Assembly (NCBI RefSeq): GCF_002149015.1
Contig: NZ_NGFO01000004.1
Coordinates: forward strand, 62,001-126,000
Length of the DNA: 64,000 nucleotides
Origin: Gordonia lacunae
GTDB lineage: Bacteria > Actinomycetota > Actinomycetes > Mycobacteriales > Mycobacteriaceae
Reading direction: 5' to 3'
This document shows positions 1 to 9,567 of this stretch, one piece after another (position 1 is the first letter of the stretch; each line of letters begins with the position of its first letter). Below the pieces are notes generated by a model. That model ran no database searches. It saw only the letters and a program-made list of their open reading frames with translations, and was not told the origin of the DNA. The position numbers were made by a program, and so were the translations under genes.

Positions 1-2
1 GA

Positions 3-1142
3 TACTGGGCGAGCGCGTGCGCGGGCAACGCCTTCTACTGGGTCTTCATCATGAGCACCATCGGCAAGGCCTGGCCTGCACTCGGCGAGGGTGACACCGT
101 GATCGCCGCGCTGCTCTCGACCGTGGGGATCTGGGTCTTCGCCGCGCTGATCGCCCGCGGCGTCAAGGATGCCGCCGCGATCAACCGGATCGTCACCGTC
201 GCCAAGATCGTGCCGATCCTGGTGTTCATCGCGGTCGCCGCCGTCGCGATCGACGTCGGGGTCTTCACGGACAACTTCTGGGGCACCGAGGATGTCACCG
301 CGGGCGCCGTCTTCGACCAGGTCCGCAACACGATGATCATCACCGTGTTCGTGTTCCTCGGGATCGAAGGTGCCAGCGTGTACTCCCGCTACGCCCGACG
401 CCGCGAGGACGTGGGCCGCGCGACGATCCTGGGCTTCGTCAGCGTGCTGTGTGTGTTCGCCTCGGTCACCCTGCTCTCCTACGGCATACTCCCGCAGGCC
501 GAGATCGCGGCCCTGCGGCAACCGTCCATGGCGCCTCTCCTGGCCGAGATCGTGGGCAGCTGGGGAACCGCGTTCATCAGCTTCGGTGTCGTCATCTCGG
601 TCCTCGGCGCCTACCTCGCCTGGACCCTGATGGCCGCCGAGGTGCTGTTCATCCCCGCCCAGGACAAGGACATGCCTCGCTTCTTGTCCAGGCAGAACGG
701 CGCCGGTGCCCCCATCGCGGCACTCGCGCTCACCTCGTTGATGGTTCAGACGCTGATCATCGTCGTGCTCTTCGCCGAGGACTCGCTCGATTTCCTCCTC
801 GACCTGTGCACGAGTCTGTCGCTCATCCCCTATTTCCTCGCCGCGGCCTTCGCGGTGAAGGTCGCGCTCCCCGAACGCGGGTCCGGAACACCGGCACGCC
901 GGGCGCTCGCGATCGCCGTGCTCGCCACCGTCTACACGGTGTTCCTCGTCTTCGCGGCCGGGCCCGAGTTCCTGATCCTGTCCTGCATCATCTACGCGCC
1001 CGGCACCATCCTGTACGTGATGGCGCGACGCGAGAACGGCGCGCGGATCTTCCGACCGGCCGAGGCCGCCCTGTGCGCCGTGCTGATCACCGGCGCGGTC
1101 CTCGGCATCGGCGCGCTGGCCACCGGGGCCATCACCCTGTGA
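3..1142 (+). CDS. arcD: basic amino acid/polyamine antiporter, ArcD-like (5' end missing)
   Basis: C-terminal 379 residues of an APC-superfamily permease; the reading frame is open to the left edge, so the start lies outside the window. The visible part is a chain of hydrophobic membrane segments joined by short charged loops, including the [22 protein letters not shown] stretch (positions about 361-423) typical of the basic amino-acid/polyamine antiporter branch (arginine/ornithine exchange), whose members are usually 470-500 aa. Arginine deiminase starts 55 bp downstream on the same strand, so the likely role is arginine import with ornithine or citrulline export for the deiminase pathway. 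Neither arcB nor arcC is in the window. The Met at 51 is internal. The family call is firm; the substrate is inferred from the neighbour. Confidence 0.85.
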   Translation, partial: YWASACAGNAFYWVFIMSTIGKAWPALGEGDTVIAALLSTVGIWVFAALIARGVKDAAAINRIVTVAKIVPILVFIAVAAVAIDVGVFTDNFWGTEDVTAGAVFDQVRNTMIITVFVFLGIEGASVYSRYARRREDVGRATILGFVSVLCVFASVTLLSYGILPQAEIAALRQPSMAPLLAEIVGSWGTAFISFGVVISVLGAYLAWTLMAAEVLFIPAQDKDMPRFLSRQNGAGAPIAALALTSLMVQTLIIVVLFAEDSLDFLLDLCTSLSLIPYFLAAAFAVKVALPERGSGTPARRALAIAVLATVYTVFLVFAAGPEFLILSCIIYAPGTILYVMARRENGARIFRPAEAALCAVLITGAVLGIGALATGAITL

Positions 1143-1197
1143 CACCTCCCGGACGAGACCACACCGAACCGTCCACGACCGAAAGGCCCTGTCCCCG

Positions 1198-2460
1198 ATG
1201 ACCTCCTCCGCCACTGCCGGAACCGCCGCACTCGGTGTCCACTCCGAGGTCGGCCGCCTGCGCAAGGTACTCGTCTGCGCCCCCGGACTCGCGCATCGGC
1301 GCCTGACCCCGTCCAACAGCGACGACCTGCTCTTCGACGACGTGATGTGGGTCGAGAACGCGCAGCGCGACCATGCGGACTTCGTCAACAAGATGACGCA
1401 GCGCGGCGTCGAGGTTCTCGAACTCCACGACGTCCTGGCAGCGACGCTCGAACTCCCCGGGGCCCGGGACTGGCTGCTCGATCGCACGATCGTCACCAAC
1501 CGCGTCGGACTGGGTCTCGTCGACAGCACTCGCGGCTACCTCGAGTCGCTCACGTCGCGAGCCCTCGCCGAGGTCCTGATCGGCGGGCTCGCAACCGACG
1601 ATCTGCCCGCCGACTTCCGGTCCGGCTACCTCAAACTCGCCAGCGAGCAGGTCGGCGCACGCGAGTACCTGCTCCCGCCACTGCCGAACACCCTCTACAC
1701 CCGCGACACGACCTGCTGGCTGTACGGCGGAGTGACCCTCAACCCGCTGTTCTGGCCGGCGCGACGCGAGGAGACCCTGATCTACAAGGCGATCTACCTG
1801 TATCACCCGGACTTCGTCGACGCGACGGTCTGGTGGGGCGATCCCGAACAGAACTGGGGCCGGGCCACCTTCGAGGGTGGCGACATCATGCCGGTCGGCA
1901 ACGGGGTCGTCCTGATGGGCATGAGCGAGCGCACCTCGCGCCAAGCCATCACCCAGGTCGCCAGGACCCTGTTCGAGAAGGGGGCCGCCGACCGGGTGGT
2001 GGTCGCGGGCATGCCGAAGCTGCGAGCGGCCATGCACCTCGACACGGTGTTCACCTTCGCCGACCGCGACATCGTCACGCTGTACCCCCGGATCATCGAC
2101 GCGGTACACACCTTCTCGCTGCTGCCGTCGGACGCGGCGCCGGGGGTCGACGTGATCGACCACGGCACCGGCTCCTTCGTGGACACCGTGGCGCGCTCGC
2201 TCGACCTGGACGCGCTGCGCGTGATCGAGACCGGGGGTGATGTCTACCAGTCCGAACGCCAGCAATGGGACAGCGGCAACAACGCCGTCGCCCTCGAACC
2301 GGGAGTGGTCATCACCTACGACCGGAACACGACCACCAACACCCTGCTGCGCAAGGCGGGCGTCGAGGTCATCACCATCGTCGGCGCCGAACTCGGGCGC
2401 GGGCGGGGCGGCGGTCACTGCATGACGTGTCCGCTCATCAGGGACGCGGTCGACTACTAG
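1198..2460 (+). CDS. arcA: arginine deiminase
   Basis: Cytosolic enzyme hydrolysing L-arginine to L-citrulline and ammonia, first step of the ADI pathway. The 420-aa length is normal for bacterial ADI. The N-terminus ([18 protein letters not shown]) is the family opening strand. Substrate and catalytic motifs follow: FEGGD near residue 225, the HLDTVF segment near 280, and the C-terminal GGGHCMTCP with nucleophile Cys at about residue 408. ATG start; the 55-bp gap after the antiporter suggests one transcript. In an aerobic actinomycete the pair probably serves arginine catabolism or acid and low-oxygen energy supply, which is inference. Confidence 0.95.
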   Translation: MTSSATAGTAALGVHSEVGRLRKVLVCAPGLAHRRLTPSNSDDLLFDDVMWVENAQRDHADFVNKMTQRGVEVLELHDVLAATLELPGARDWLLDRTIVTNRVGLGLVDSTRGYLESLTSRALAEVLIGGLATDDLPADFRSGYLKLASEQVGAREYLLPPLPNTLYTRDTTCWLYGGVTLNPLFWPARREETLIYKAIYLYHPDFVDATVWWGDPEQNWGRATFEGGDIMPVGNGVVLMGMSERTSRQAITQVARTLFEKGAADRVVVAGMPKLRAAMHLDTVFTFADRDIVTLYPRIIDAVHTFSLLPSDAAPGVDVIDHGTGSFVDTVARSLDLDALRVIETGGDVYQSERQQWDSGNNAVALEPGVVITYDRNTTTNTLLRKAGVEVITIVGAELGRGRGGGHCMTCPLIRDAVDY

Positions 2461-2541
2461 TCCCACCGGTGAGCGGACCGGTTCCGCCCACGGCACCGCA
2501 CTGGCAGAAACGCATTTGCCACCGGCTGCGACAATGTACCC

Positions 2542-3795
2542 GTGAGTAGGCCCCATGTTTCGCACCTCAACCAGAACCTCAAGCCGCTCGAGCAGTCGTT
2601 CAAGCTGCAGAACGTGTGCTACGAGATCCGTGGACCGGTCCACGCGCACGCGCAGCGGCTCGAGGCGGAGGGCCATCGAATCCTCAAGCTGAACATCGGC
2701 AACCCGGCGCTGTTCGGTTTCGAGGCCCCCGACGTGATCATGCGCGACATGATCCACGCCCTCCCCTACGCGCAGGGCTACTCCGAGTCCGCCGGCGTGC
2801 TCTCCGCGCGGCGTGCCGTGGTGACCCGCTACGAGCTCATCCCCGACTTCCCGTATTTCGACGTCGACGACGTGATCCTGGGCAACGGTGTCTCCGAGCT
2901 CATCACCATGACGATGCAGGCGCTGCTCAACGACGGCGACGAGGTCTTGATCCCGGCGCCCGACTACCCGCTGTGGACCGCGATGACCTCGCTGTCCGGC
3001 GGGCAGCCCGTGCACTACCGCTGCGACGAGGAGAACGGGTGGAACCCCGACGTCGCCGACATCGCCGCGAAGATCACCGACCGCACCAAGGCGATCGTCA
3101 TCATCAACCCGAACAATCCGACCGGCGCGGTCTACTCACGCGAGGTCCTCGAGCAGCTCGTCGAACTCGCCCGTGAGCATTCGCTGCTGATCCTCGCCGA
3201 CGAGATCTACGACAAGATCATCTACGACGACGCCGAGCACGTGAACGTGGCGTCGCTGGCGCCGGATCTGTTGTGCCTCACCTTCAACGGTCTGTCGAAG
3301 GCGTACCGCGTCTGCGGCTACCGCGCCGGGTGGGTCGTGATGACCGGACCGAAGGACCACGCGCGCGGGTTCATCGAGGGCATGGGCATCCTGGCGTCGA
3401 CGCGCCTGTGTGCCAACGTGCCGGGCCAGCACGCGATCCAGGTGGCGCTCGGCGGCTACCAGTCCATCGAGGCCCTCGTCTCCCCCGGCGGCCGGTTGTA
3501 CGAACAGCGCAACGTCACCTGGGAGAAGCTCAACGAGATCCCCGGGGTCAGCTGCGTGAAGCCCAAGGGCGCGCTGTACGCGTTCCCCCGCCTCGATCCC
3601 GAGATCTACGAGATCCACAACGACGAACTGTTCGTCCAGGACCTGCTGCTGCAGGAGAAGATCCTCGTCGTCCAGGGGACGGGGTTCAACCTCGACGACC
3701 ACAACCACTTCCGCATCGTCACGCTGCCGTGGTCGCGGGATCTGACCGAGGCCGTGGAGCGTATCGGCAACTTCTTGTCGTCGTATCGACAGTGA
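2542..3795 (+). CDS. alaA: PLP-dependent alanine-type aminotransferase
   Basis: 417-aa fold-type I class I/II aminotransferase, close in length and sequence character to E. coli AlaA and mycobacterial AspC (Rv0337c), which transaminate pyruvate/glutamate to alanine/2-oxoglutarate. Visible motifs: NPNNPTG (about 189-195), LADEIYD (about 218-224), Schiff-base Lys253 in FNGLSKAYR and the phosphate-binding Arg in YRAGW. GTG start chosen because the homology begins there. It lies 81 bp after arcA on the same strand but has no clear link to arginine use. A strong hairpin follows its stop codon. Alanine specificity is inferred from family resemblance. Confidence 0.88.
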   Translation: MSRPHVSHLNQNLKPLEQSFKLQNVCYEIRGPVHAHAQRLEAEGHRILKLNIGNPALFGFEAPDVIMRDMIHALPYAQGYSESAGVLSARRAVVTRYELIPDFPYFDVDDVILGNGVSELITMTMQALLNDGDEVLIPAPDYPLWTAMTSLSGGQPVHYRCDEENGWNPDVADIAAKITDRTKAIVIINPNNPTGAVYSREVLEQLVELAREHSLLILADEIYDKIIYDDAEHVNVASLAPDLLCLTFNGLSKAYRVCGYRAGWVVMTGPKDHARGFIEGMGILASTRLCANVPGQHAIQVALGGYQSIEALVSPGGRLYEQRNVTWEKLNEIPGVSCVKPKGALYAFPRLDPEIYEIHNDELFVQDLLLQEKILVVQGTGFNLDDHNHFRIVTLPWSRDLTEAVERIGNFLSSYRQ

Positions 3796-3824
3796 TCCCG
3801 CGCAGTTCTGCGCAAAGCCCCAGA

Positions 3825-3854
3825 TGAGGGCCCGGTCTGCGGACCGGGCCCTCA
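3825..3854 (+). terminator. hairpin terminator after alaA
   Basis: Perfect 13-bp inverted repeat (TGAGGGCCCGGTC and its complement) with a TGCG tetraloop, 29 bp after the aminotransferase stop. There is no long T-tract, as is common for actinobacterial terminators. It separates the arginine/alanine genes from the ephD group. Confidence 0.75.
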
Positions 3855-3881
3855 CTGCTTCCCAGGGGTCTGGACATTTAT

Positions 3882-3896
3882 GTAACCGTTGGTAAC
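3882..3896 (+). promoter_or_regulatory. GTAAC direct repeat upstream of ephD
   Basis: Two GTAAC copies 10 bp apart (GTAACCGTTGGTAAC), on the same face of the helix, about 105 bp before ephD. Phased direct repeats of this kind are typical of OmpR-family response-regulator sites. The first 10 bases recur on the minus strand just before ugd (13189-13198). No regulator is assigned. Confidence 0.35.
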
Positions 3897-3999
3897 GTGT
3901 ACCTCCATCGGGTACGTCGTCGGACGCTCAGCGTTCCGCCGATGAATCCGTAGGCCATGCCGAGGAGCGGCGTCGGGGCCATTCACAGCGAGGTGACAC

Positions 4000-5781
4000 A
4001 TGTCCGAGAAGGCAGTTCAGCAACCGGACTGGCGGCGGGGAACCGTCACCAGCAACGGAATCCGGCTGGCCACCTACGAGCTGGGCGATTCGTCGAAACC
4101 CACGGTGCTGCTGGTGCACGGCTGGCCGGACACCCACCACCTGTGGACCCACATCGCACCGCGGCTGGCGGAGAGGTACCACGTGGTCGCCTATGACTGC
4201 CGCGGCTTCGGCGAGAGCGACCGCCCCCGGCAGGTCGCCGCATACAGCCTCGACGAGCTCGCCGACGACCTCTACGCGGTCGCGGAGTCGGTGAGTCCCG
4301 ACGACGCCGTCCACGTCGTCGCCCATGACTGGGGATCGGTGCAGACGTGGGAGGCCGTCAGCCGACCGCGCGCGAACGCCCGCATCGCCTCGTTCGTCTC
4401 GGTATCCGGTCCGAACCTCGACCACCTCGGGCAGTTCGTTCGCGACCAGGTCGCGAGCCCCACCCCTCGTCATCTGCGAAACGTTCTCGCGCAGTCGATG
4501 TCCTCGGCCTACACCGGGCTCTTCCAGCTCCCGGTGCTCCCCAACGTGCTGTTGCGCGCGCTGGGCAATCCGACGGTCTGGAAGCAGTTCCTGCGGGCGG
4601 TCGAGGGCACCCCACCGGAGAACGTCGACGTCGCCGACTCGCTGCGCCGCGACATGGTGACCGGCCTCGCCCTGTACCGCGCGAACATCCGCGCCAAACT
4701 CCTGCGCCCCGATCCTCGGACCACCACCGTGCCGGTGCTCCAGGTGGTCAACGAACGCGACATCGCGCTGCGGCCCGCCATCTACGACAACACGCCGACC
4801 TACGCCGCGAAGCTCTGGCGGCGCGACACCCCGACCGGCCACTGGCTGCCCTACACCCACCCCGAGTATCTGACCGGACTCGTCCTGGATTTCCTTGCGC
4901 TGCAGACCAACAGCGGGGACCCGGCGCCGGCGATCGAGCGCGCGCGGTTGTTCACCGAACCGAAACCGCTGGCGGGCAAACTCGTCGTGATCACCGGTGC
5001 GGGCAGCGGGATCGGACGAGAGACGGCCCTCGCACTGGCCGAGCGCGGGTGCGAGCTCGTGCTGGCCGACCTCGACCTCGCGTCCGCCGACGAGACCGCC
5101 CGCGCCTGCAAGGTCGCGGGGTCGGCGGCACATGCGTACCTCCTCGACGTGTCGGACACCGCGGATTTCGTCGCCTTCGCCGCACGCATCCGGGACCTCC
5201 ACGGGGTTCCCGACATCGTGGTCAACAATGCCGGAATCGGCTTGGCCGGTGGAGTACTCGCCGCCACCGACGAGCAGGTCGACCGGCTCCTGGACGTCAA
5301 CCTGCGCGGCGTGGTGACCGGCAGCCGCGAGTTCGGCCGCCAGATGGTCGAGCGCGGCGTGGGCGGGCACATCGTCAACATCGCATCGGCCGCGGCGTTC
5401 ACGCCGTCACGCAGTCTCGGCCTGTACTCGGCGTCGAAGGCGGGCGTGCTGCTGTTCTCCGAATCGCTCCGCGCCGAGCTCGCCGAACACCGCATCGGCG
5501 TCAGTGCGATCTGTCCCGGACTCGTCGACACCAACATCGTCTCCTCGACGCCGATCGCCGGCCTCGACGCCGAGGCCGAACAGGCCCGCCGCGATCGGCT
5601 CGACCGGTTCTACCAGCGCCGGGGATTCACCCCCGACCGGGTCGCCGGGGAGATCGTCGCGGCCATCGAACACAACAGGGCGGTGGTGCCCGTCACCGTG
5701 GAGGCGAAGGTGGGATACCGCATCTACCGCTTCGCGCCGTGGTTGTCGCGCATCGGCGCCCGTCAGAACGTGACGGGGTGA
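4000..5781 (+). CDS. ephD: EphD-type fusion: alpha/beta-hydrolase plus short-chain dehydrogenase
   Basis: 593 aa, essentially the length of M. tuberculosis EphD (Rv2214c), a protein linked to mycolic-acid metabolism. Residues 1 to about 310 are an epoxide-hydrolase-like alpha/beta-hydrolase: HGWPD oxyanion motif at 40-44, nucleophile Asp110 in AHDWGS, and a late His in TGHWLPYTHPEY. Residues about 325-593 are a classical SDR: TGAGSGIG cofactor loop, NNAG, catalytic Ser in NIASAAAF and the YSASK Tyr/Lys pair. One chain could therefore open an epoxide and then oxidise or reduce the product. The ATG start follows a long leader. The next gene begins 5 bp after the stop, giving a tight operon with the di-iron protein and reductase. 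Substrate is not deducible. Confidence 0.9.
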   Translation: MSEKAVQQPDWRRGTVTSNGIRLATYELGDSSKPTVLLVHGWPDTHHLWTHIAPRLAERYHVVAYDCRGFGESDRPRQVAAYSLDELADDLYAVAESVSPDDAVHVVAHDWGSVQTWEAVSRPRANARIASFVSVSGPNLDHLGQFVRDQVASPTPRHLRNVLAQSMSSAYTGLFQLPVLPNVLLRALGNPTVWKQFLRAVEGTPPENVDVADSLRRDMVTGLALYRANIRAKLLRPDPRTTTVPVLQVVNERDIALRPAIYDNTPTYAAKLWRRDTPTGHWLPYTHPEYLTGLVLDFLALQTNSGDPAPAIERARLFTEPKPLAGKLVVITGAGSGIGRETALALAERGCELVLADLDLASADETARACKVAGSAAHAYLLDVSDTADFVAFAARIRDLHGVPDIVVNNAGIGLAGGVLAATDEQVDRLLDVNLRGVVTGSREFGRQMVERGVGGHIVNIASAAAFTPSRSLGLYSASKAGVLLFSESLRAELAEHRIGVSAICPGLVDTNIVSSTPIAGLDAEAEQARRDRLDRFYQRRGFTPDRVAGEIVAAIEHNRAVVPVTVEAKVGYRIYRFAPWLSRIGARQNVTG

Positions 5782-5786
5782 ACGAC

Positions 5787-6692
5787 ATGACCCACACCGA
5801 CGATCTCGCACACGGGAGCGACCCTTCGGCCGATCCCGGGCCGGTCGAGCTGCACGCCCGCAACGTGGCGTTCGACTGGGACGACGTGCCGCTCCACTGG
5901 ATTCCCGGCCACCCGGTCGCGTCGAACTTCATCAGCGTGCTCAATCTCCTTCTCCCCGAGGGCGAGCGGTGGTTCGTGCAGACCTACAACGAGGCCCTGC
6001 CGCTGGTCGCCGACGAGGAACTCGCTTCCCGGATGCGAGGATTCATCGGCCAGGAGGCGATGCACGCCGAGGCACACGATCATGTCCTGTGGGAATTCCT
6101 CGATCACCACGGCATCGACCCGCGGCCCTACCAGTTGCAGATGGAATGGATCTTCCGCAAGGTACTCGGACCGCTGGAGGGCGGCTCGCAGGAAGCCCGT
6201 GACAAGCACCTGGTCGAACGCCTGTGGCTCATCGCGGCTTTGGAGCACTACACCGCCATCCTCGGCGACTTCGCGCTCAACAACACCTGGACCCGGCTCG
6301 GGGCACACCCCACGATGGCCGACCTGTTCATGTGGCACGGGGCCGAAGAGGTGGAGCACCGCGCGGTGGCACACGATGTCGCCGCCTATTTCGGAGACGG
6401 ATATCTCCGACGCGGCCGCGCCATGTTCGTGGTGCTGCCGATCCTGCTGATCCTCATCCAGCGGGGTTACCGCTTCATCATGAGCCAGGACACGTCGTTG
6501 TCGTACAACTACTTCCAGAAGACCTGGCACTACCACCGCGGGGTACGGGCCGGCGTGCTGCCGAAGATGCGGACGATCGTGTTCGCCACCTTCAGCTACT
6601 TCCGGCCCGGGTTCCGGCCGGAGGACATCGGCAGCACCGCACAGGCCGTCGCCTACCTCGCGAGCTCCCCGGCCGCGCGCAACGCGGCGTGA
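5787..6692 (+). CDS. di-iron carboxylate protein of the predicted metal-dependent hydrolase family (PF10118-like)
   Basis: 301 aa, usually annotated as predicted metal-dependent hydrolase. The sequence shows a full ferritin/ribonucleotide-reductase-like di-iron pattern: Glu60, then Glu90-x-x-His93 (QEAMHAEAH), Glu153 (ALEHYT) and Glu188-x-x-His191 (EEVEHRAVAHD), with a hydrophobic segment at about 213-224. Four-helix di-iron proteins of this pattern are often oxygenases. ATG at 5787 was chosen; a GTG at 5778 overlapping the ephD stop (GTGA) would add three residues. It sits between ephD and a 2Fe-2S reductase, suggesting the reductase feeds electrons to the metal site. The signature is seen; the oxygenase role is inference. 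Confidence 0.8.
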   Translation: MTHTDDLAHGSDPSADPGPVELHARNVAFDWDDVPLHWIPGHPVASNFISVLNLLLPEGERWFVQTYNEALPLVADEELASRMRGFIGQEAMHAEAHDHVLWEFLDHHGIDPRPYQLQMEWIFRKVLGPLEGGSQEARDKHLVERLWLIAALEHYTAILGDFALNNTWTRLGAHPTMADLFMWHGAEEVEHRAVAHDVAAYFGDGYLRRGRAMFVVLPILLILIQRGYRFIMSQDTSLSYNYFQKTWHYHRGVRAGVLPKMRTIVFATFSYFRPGFRPEDIGSTAQAVAYLASSPAARNAA

Positions 6693-6743
6693 TCGAGGAC
6701 ATGTCACGATGACCACGACGGCGACCATGACGGTGACGGGGCC

Positions 6744-7868
6744 ATGAATCAACGCGCACATCCCCATTCGACGACGCTGACCGAGCCGCCGCCACACCTG
6801 CACGGACGCTGGCGACACGATCCACTGCTCACGGTCGGGACGATGGTGTTCCGGGCGTGGTGGCCGGTCTGGCGACCCCTGTCACCACTGCACGCCGGCG
6901 TGGTGAGCGACGGGACCACGCGGGTTCGGATCGTGGGTCGCGAGGTGGTCGCGCGGGACGAGAACGTCATCGCGCTCACCCTGGCCGCCGCCGACGGCGC
7001 GATGCTGCCGGAATGGCACGCCGGTGCCCACATCGATCTGTTGTTGCCCTCGGGACGCATGCGGGAGTACTCGTTGTGCGGCGACACCGCCGACCGCGCG
7101 CACTACCGGATCGCGGTGCGCCGGATTCCCGACGGCGGTGGCGGTTCGGTCGAGGTCCACGATTCGTTGCGCATCGGCGACGTGTTCTCGATCAAGGGGC
7201 CGCGCAACGCCTTCCCGCTCGCGGTTCCCGGTCACGGGTCATCCGCCCGCCGAATCCGGTTCGTCGCAGCGGGGATCGGCATCACCCCGATCCTGCCGAT
7301 GCTCGCCACAGCCGAGCGCTTCGGACTGGACTGGTCGACGCTCTACACCGGGCGTACCGCCGAGTCCATCCCGTTCCTCGACGAGGTGGCCGCCTTCGGC
7401 GACCGCGTCACCATCCGGACCGACGACGTGCACGGACTGCCGAGCATGGCCGAACTCGTCGGTCCCGTCGATGATCCCGCCGACCTCGCGGTCTACTGTT
7501 GCGGCCCGGTTCCGATGCTGGAGGGGCTTCGCCGCCATCTCGCGGCGCGGGCCGACATCGAGCTGCACTACGAGCGCTTCAGCCCGCCGCCGGTGGAGAA
7601 CGGCACCGAATTCACCGTGACCCTGGCCTCGACCGGTCAGGAGATCCCGGTCGCCGCCGACGAATCCGCGCTCGCGGCGATCCGCCGGGTGGTGCCGTCG
7701 GTGCCGTACTCGTGCCAGCAGGGATTCTGCGGCACCTGCAAGGTCAGGACGCTGTCCGGCGAGATCGACCACCGCGACAACATCCTGACCGAGCCCGAAC
7801 GCGAGGCCGGGACCATCCTCACCTGCGTCTCACGCAGTCCCGGCGGGAATCTCACCCTCGATCTCTGA
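6744..7868 (+). CDS. PDR/VanB-type flavin reductase with C-terminal 2Fe-2S ferredoxin domain
   Basis: 374 aa. Order: N-terminal extension of about 55 residues, flavin-binding barrel (MREYSLCGD, about 101-109), NAD(P)-binding domain (AAGIGITPILPM, about 173-184; CCGP near 252), then a plant-type ferredoxin with CQQGFCGTC plus a distal Cys in LTCVSRS. This is the phthalate dioxygenase reductase layout, moving electrons from NAD(P)H to an oxygenase. No Rieske oxygenase lies nearby; the only plausible metal partner is the di-iron protein 51 bp upstream. The last 39 bp overlap the convergent MFS gene end. Confidence 0.88.
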   Translation: MNQRAHPHSTTLTEPPPHLHGRWRHDPLLTVGTMVFRAWWPVWRPLSPLHAGVVSDGTTRVRIVGREVVARDENVIALTLAAADGAMLPEWHAGAHIDLLLPSGRMREYSLCGDTADRAHYRIAVRRIPDGGGGSVEVHDSLRIGDVFSIKGPRNAFPLAVPGHGSSARRIRFVAAGIGITPILPMLATAERFGLDWSTLYTGRTAESIPFLDEVAAFGDRVTIRTDDVHGLPSMAELVGPVDDPADLAVYCCGPVPMLEGLRRHLAARADIELHYERFSPPPVENGTEFTVTLASTGQEIPVAADESALAAIRRVVPSVPYSCQQGFCGTCKVRTLSGEIDHRDNILTEPEREAGTILTCVSRSPGGNLTLDL

Positions 7869-9437
7869 GCCCTTCCGCTCCCCCCGAAGGGCCCCGCCGT
7901 CAACCTCGTCGGCAGCGGCCTGCGACCCGGGACCACTGCCGCGCAACAGGACTGCCGCCGCCACGCCGGCTGTTGCCGTGATCGCGACTGCCGCCCAGAC
8001 GGCGTTGTGCAACCCGTCCATGAAGACCTGTTGAACCGCGACCTGCACCGCATCTCCCATCGCGCCCGGCAGCCGGTCCGCCACCTCGACACCGGCCATC
8101 ACGGATTGTTTCGCCGCGTCGACCGCCTCGGCCGGCAGACCGCCATCCGACAGGCGTTCCCCGACACCGGCGACGTAGGCCGACGTCAGGATCGAACCGA
8201 GAACGGCCACCCCGAGTGTTCCGCCGATCTCCCGCGTCGTGTCGTTGACCGCGCTGCCCGCGCCGGCCTGTTCCGGACGCAGCGCGTCCATGATGAGCTG
8301 GGTGCACGGACCGGAGATGAATGCGAGACCCGCCGCCATCAGTGCCATCGACCAGACGATGAGCTCCCAGTAACCCGAAGCGCGCGAGGAGATCTCGACG
8401 AGTGCGAATCCACCGGACATCAGGAACGCGCCGATCACCGAGACGACTCTCGGCCCGAAACGATGTGACAGCGCCATCGCGACCGGCGACAGCGCCGCCA
8501 TCACGATCGCGAACGGCAGAGTACGTATCCCGGCGGCCAGCGGCCCGTAACCCTTGACCGCCTGGAAGAACTGGGTGATCAGGAAGATGAAACCGAAGAG
8601 CGCGAAGAACGCCACACTGATCATCCCGGCCGCGGTCGCGAAGCGGCGATTGGCGAACAGTCGCACATCGAGGATCGGATGCGCGATCCGGAGCTGCGTC
8701 GTGACGAAGACGGACAGGATCACCAGCGCGGCAACGACTCCGAGAATTGTCCGCACCTCTGTCCAGCCGACATGCGGCGCCTCGATCAGCGTGAAGGTGA
8801 GCAGGCCCAGGCCGGCGACGGACAGCACGACACCGACGGCGTCGAACCGGGGCACCGCCAGCGGACGGGTGCCGGGGACAACGGCCAGGATGAGCACCAG
8901 GGCCAGGACACCGAACGGGATGTTCACCCAGAAGACCGACGTCCACGAGAAGTGTTCGAGCAGCCACCCACCGAGGACCGGTCCGATGGCCACCGCCACC
9001 CCGGACACGGCGGCCCAGATCCCGACCGCCATCGCACGTTCGCGGGCGTCGACGAAGATGGTGGTGATGATCGCGAGAGTAGCCGGGAAGACCAGCGCCG
9101 CAAATACTCCGAGCCCGGCGCGGCTCGCGATGAGCTGCCCGATGTCCTGCGACGACGCTGCCAGTACCGACACCCCCATGAACCCCACGATGCCGGTGAG
9201 GAGCATCCGGCGGTGTCCGAACCGGTCGCCGAGGTAGCCGCCGGTCAGCAGCAGGCCCGCGAAGACGAGGGTGTAGGCGTCGACGATCCACTGCAGGCCC
9301 GATATCCCGGCGCCGAGGTCGCGGGCGAGCGTCGGGAGGGCCACGTTGACGATCGTGTTGTCGATCATGACGAGTAGTTCGGCGAAGCTGAGGGCGCCGA
9401 GCGCCCACCAGCGGGTGTGGGTGCGTTCTGTTCGCAT
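7830..9437 (-). CDS. MFS drug exporter, DHA2 (EmrB/QacA) family
   Basis: About 535 aa with the 14-span DHA2 pattern. Motif D-like start (MIDNTIVNVALPTLARDLG), motif A between spans 2 and 3 (GYLGDRFGHRRML), and motif C region (AIGPVLGGWLLEHFSW). Inner-membrane proton-driven efflux of lipophilic drugs is the family role. Start placed at 9437, where AGGAGA lies 5 nt upstream; an ATG 36 bp further out (9473) has no such site. Divergent from the TetR gene at 9568 with three palindromic operators between them, so it is almost certainly the repressor's target. The substrate is unknown. Confidence 0.9.
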   Translation of the reverse strand: MRTERTHTRWWALGALSFAELLVMIDNTIVNVALPTLARDLGAGISGLQWIVDAYTLVFAGLLLTGGYLGDRFGHRRMLLTGIVGFMGVSVLAASSQDIGQLIASRAGLGVFAALVFPATLAIITTIFVDARERAMAVGIWAAVSGVAVAIGPVLGGWLLEHFSWTSVFWVNIPFGVLALVLILAVVPGTRPLAVPRFDAVGVVLSVAGLGLLTFTLIEAPHVGWTEVRTILGVVAALVILSVFVTTQLRIAHPILDVRLFANRRFATAAGMISVAFFALFGFIFLITQFFQAVKGYGPLAAGIRTLPFAIVMAALSPVAMALSHRFGPRVVSVIGAFLMSGGFALVEISSRASGYWELIVWSMALMAAGLAFISGPCTQLIMDALRPEQAGAGSAVNDTTREIGGTLGVAVLGSILTSAYVAGVGERLSDGGLPAEAVDAAKQSVMAGVEVADRLPGAMGDAVQVAVQQVFMDGLHNAVWAAVAITATAGVAAAVLLRGSGPGSQAAADEVDGGALRGERKGSEIEGEIPAGTA

Positions 9438-9499
9438 CGGATTCTCCTGATCACGGGCCACTCGGGCACTCATGCTGACAACCGGACAGAGACTTGATA

Positions 9500-9553
9500 G
9501 AACGTCGTTCCAGTGTTGTAGAACAGTGTTCTACTCAAGAAGAACACTGTTCT
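9500..9553. promoter_or_regulatory. three phased TetR operators between MFS and TetR genes
   Basis: Three related palindromes: GAACGTCGTTC (9500-9510), TAGAACAGTGTTCTA (9519-9533, perfect) and AGAACACTGTTCT (9541-9553, perfect). Their centres are at 9505, 9526 and 9547, exactly 21 bp apart, i.e. two helical turns, so bound dimers would stack on one face. The array lies between the two divergent start codons (9437 and 9568) and would repress both genes. Confidence 0.85.
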
Positions 9554-9567
9554 AGTAGGTTGTCAAC

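Noticed and set aside
1132..3015. 627-codon open frame on the minus strand over arcA and alaA
   Set aside because: Shadow of the two plus-strand genes produced by high GC; no family-like sequence and it covers two clear enzymes.
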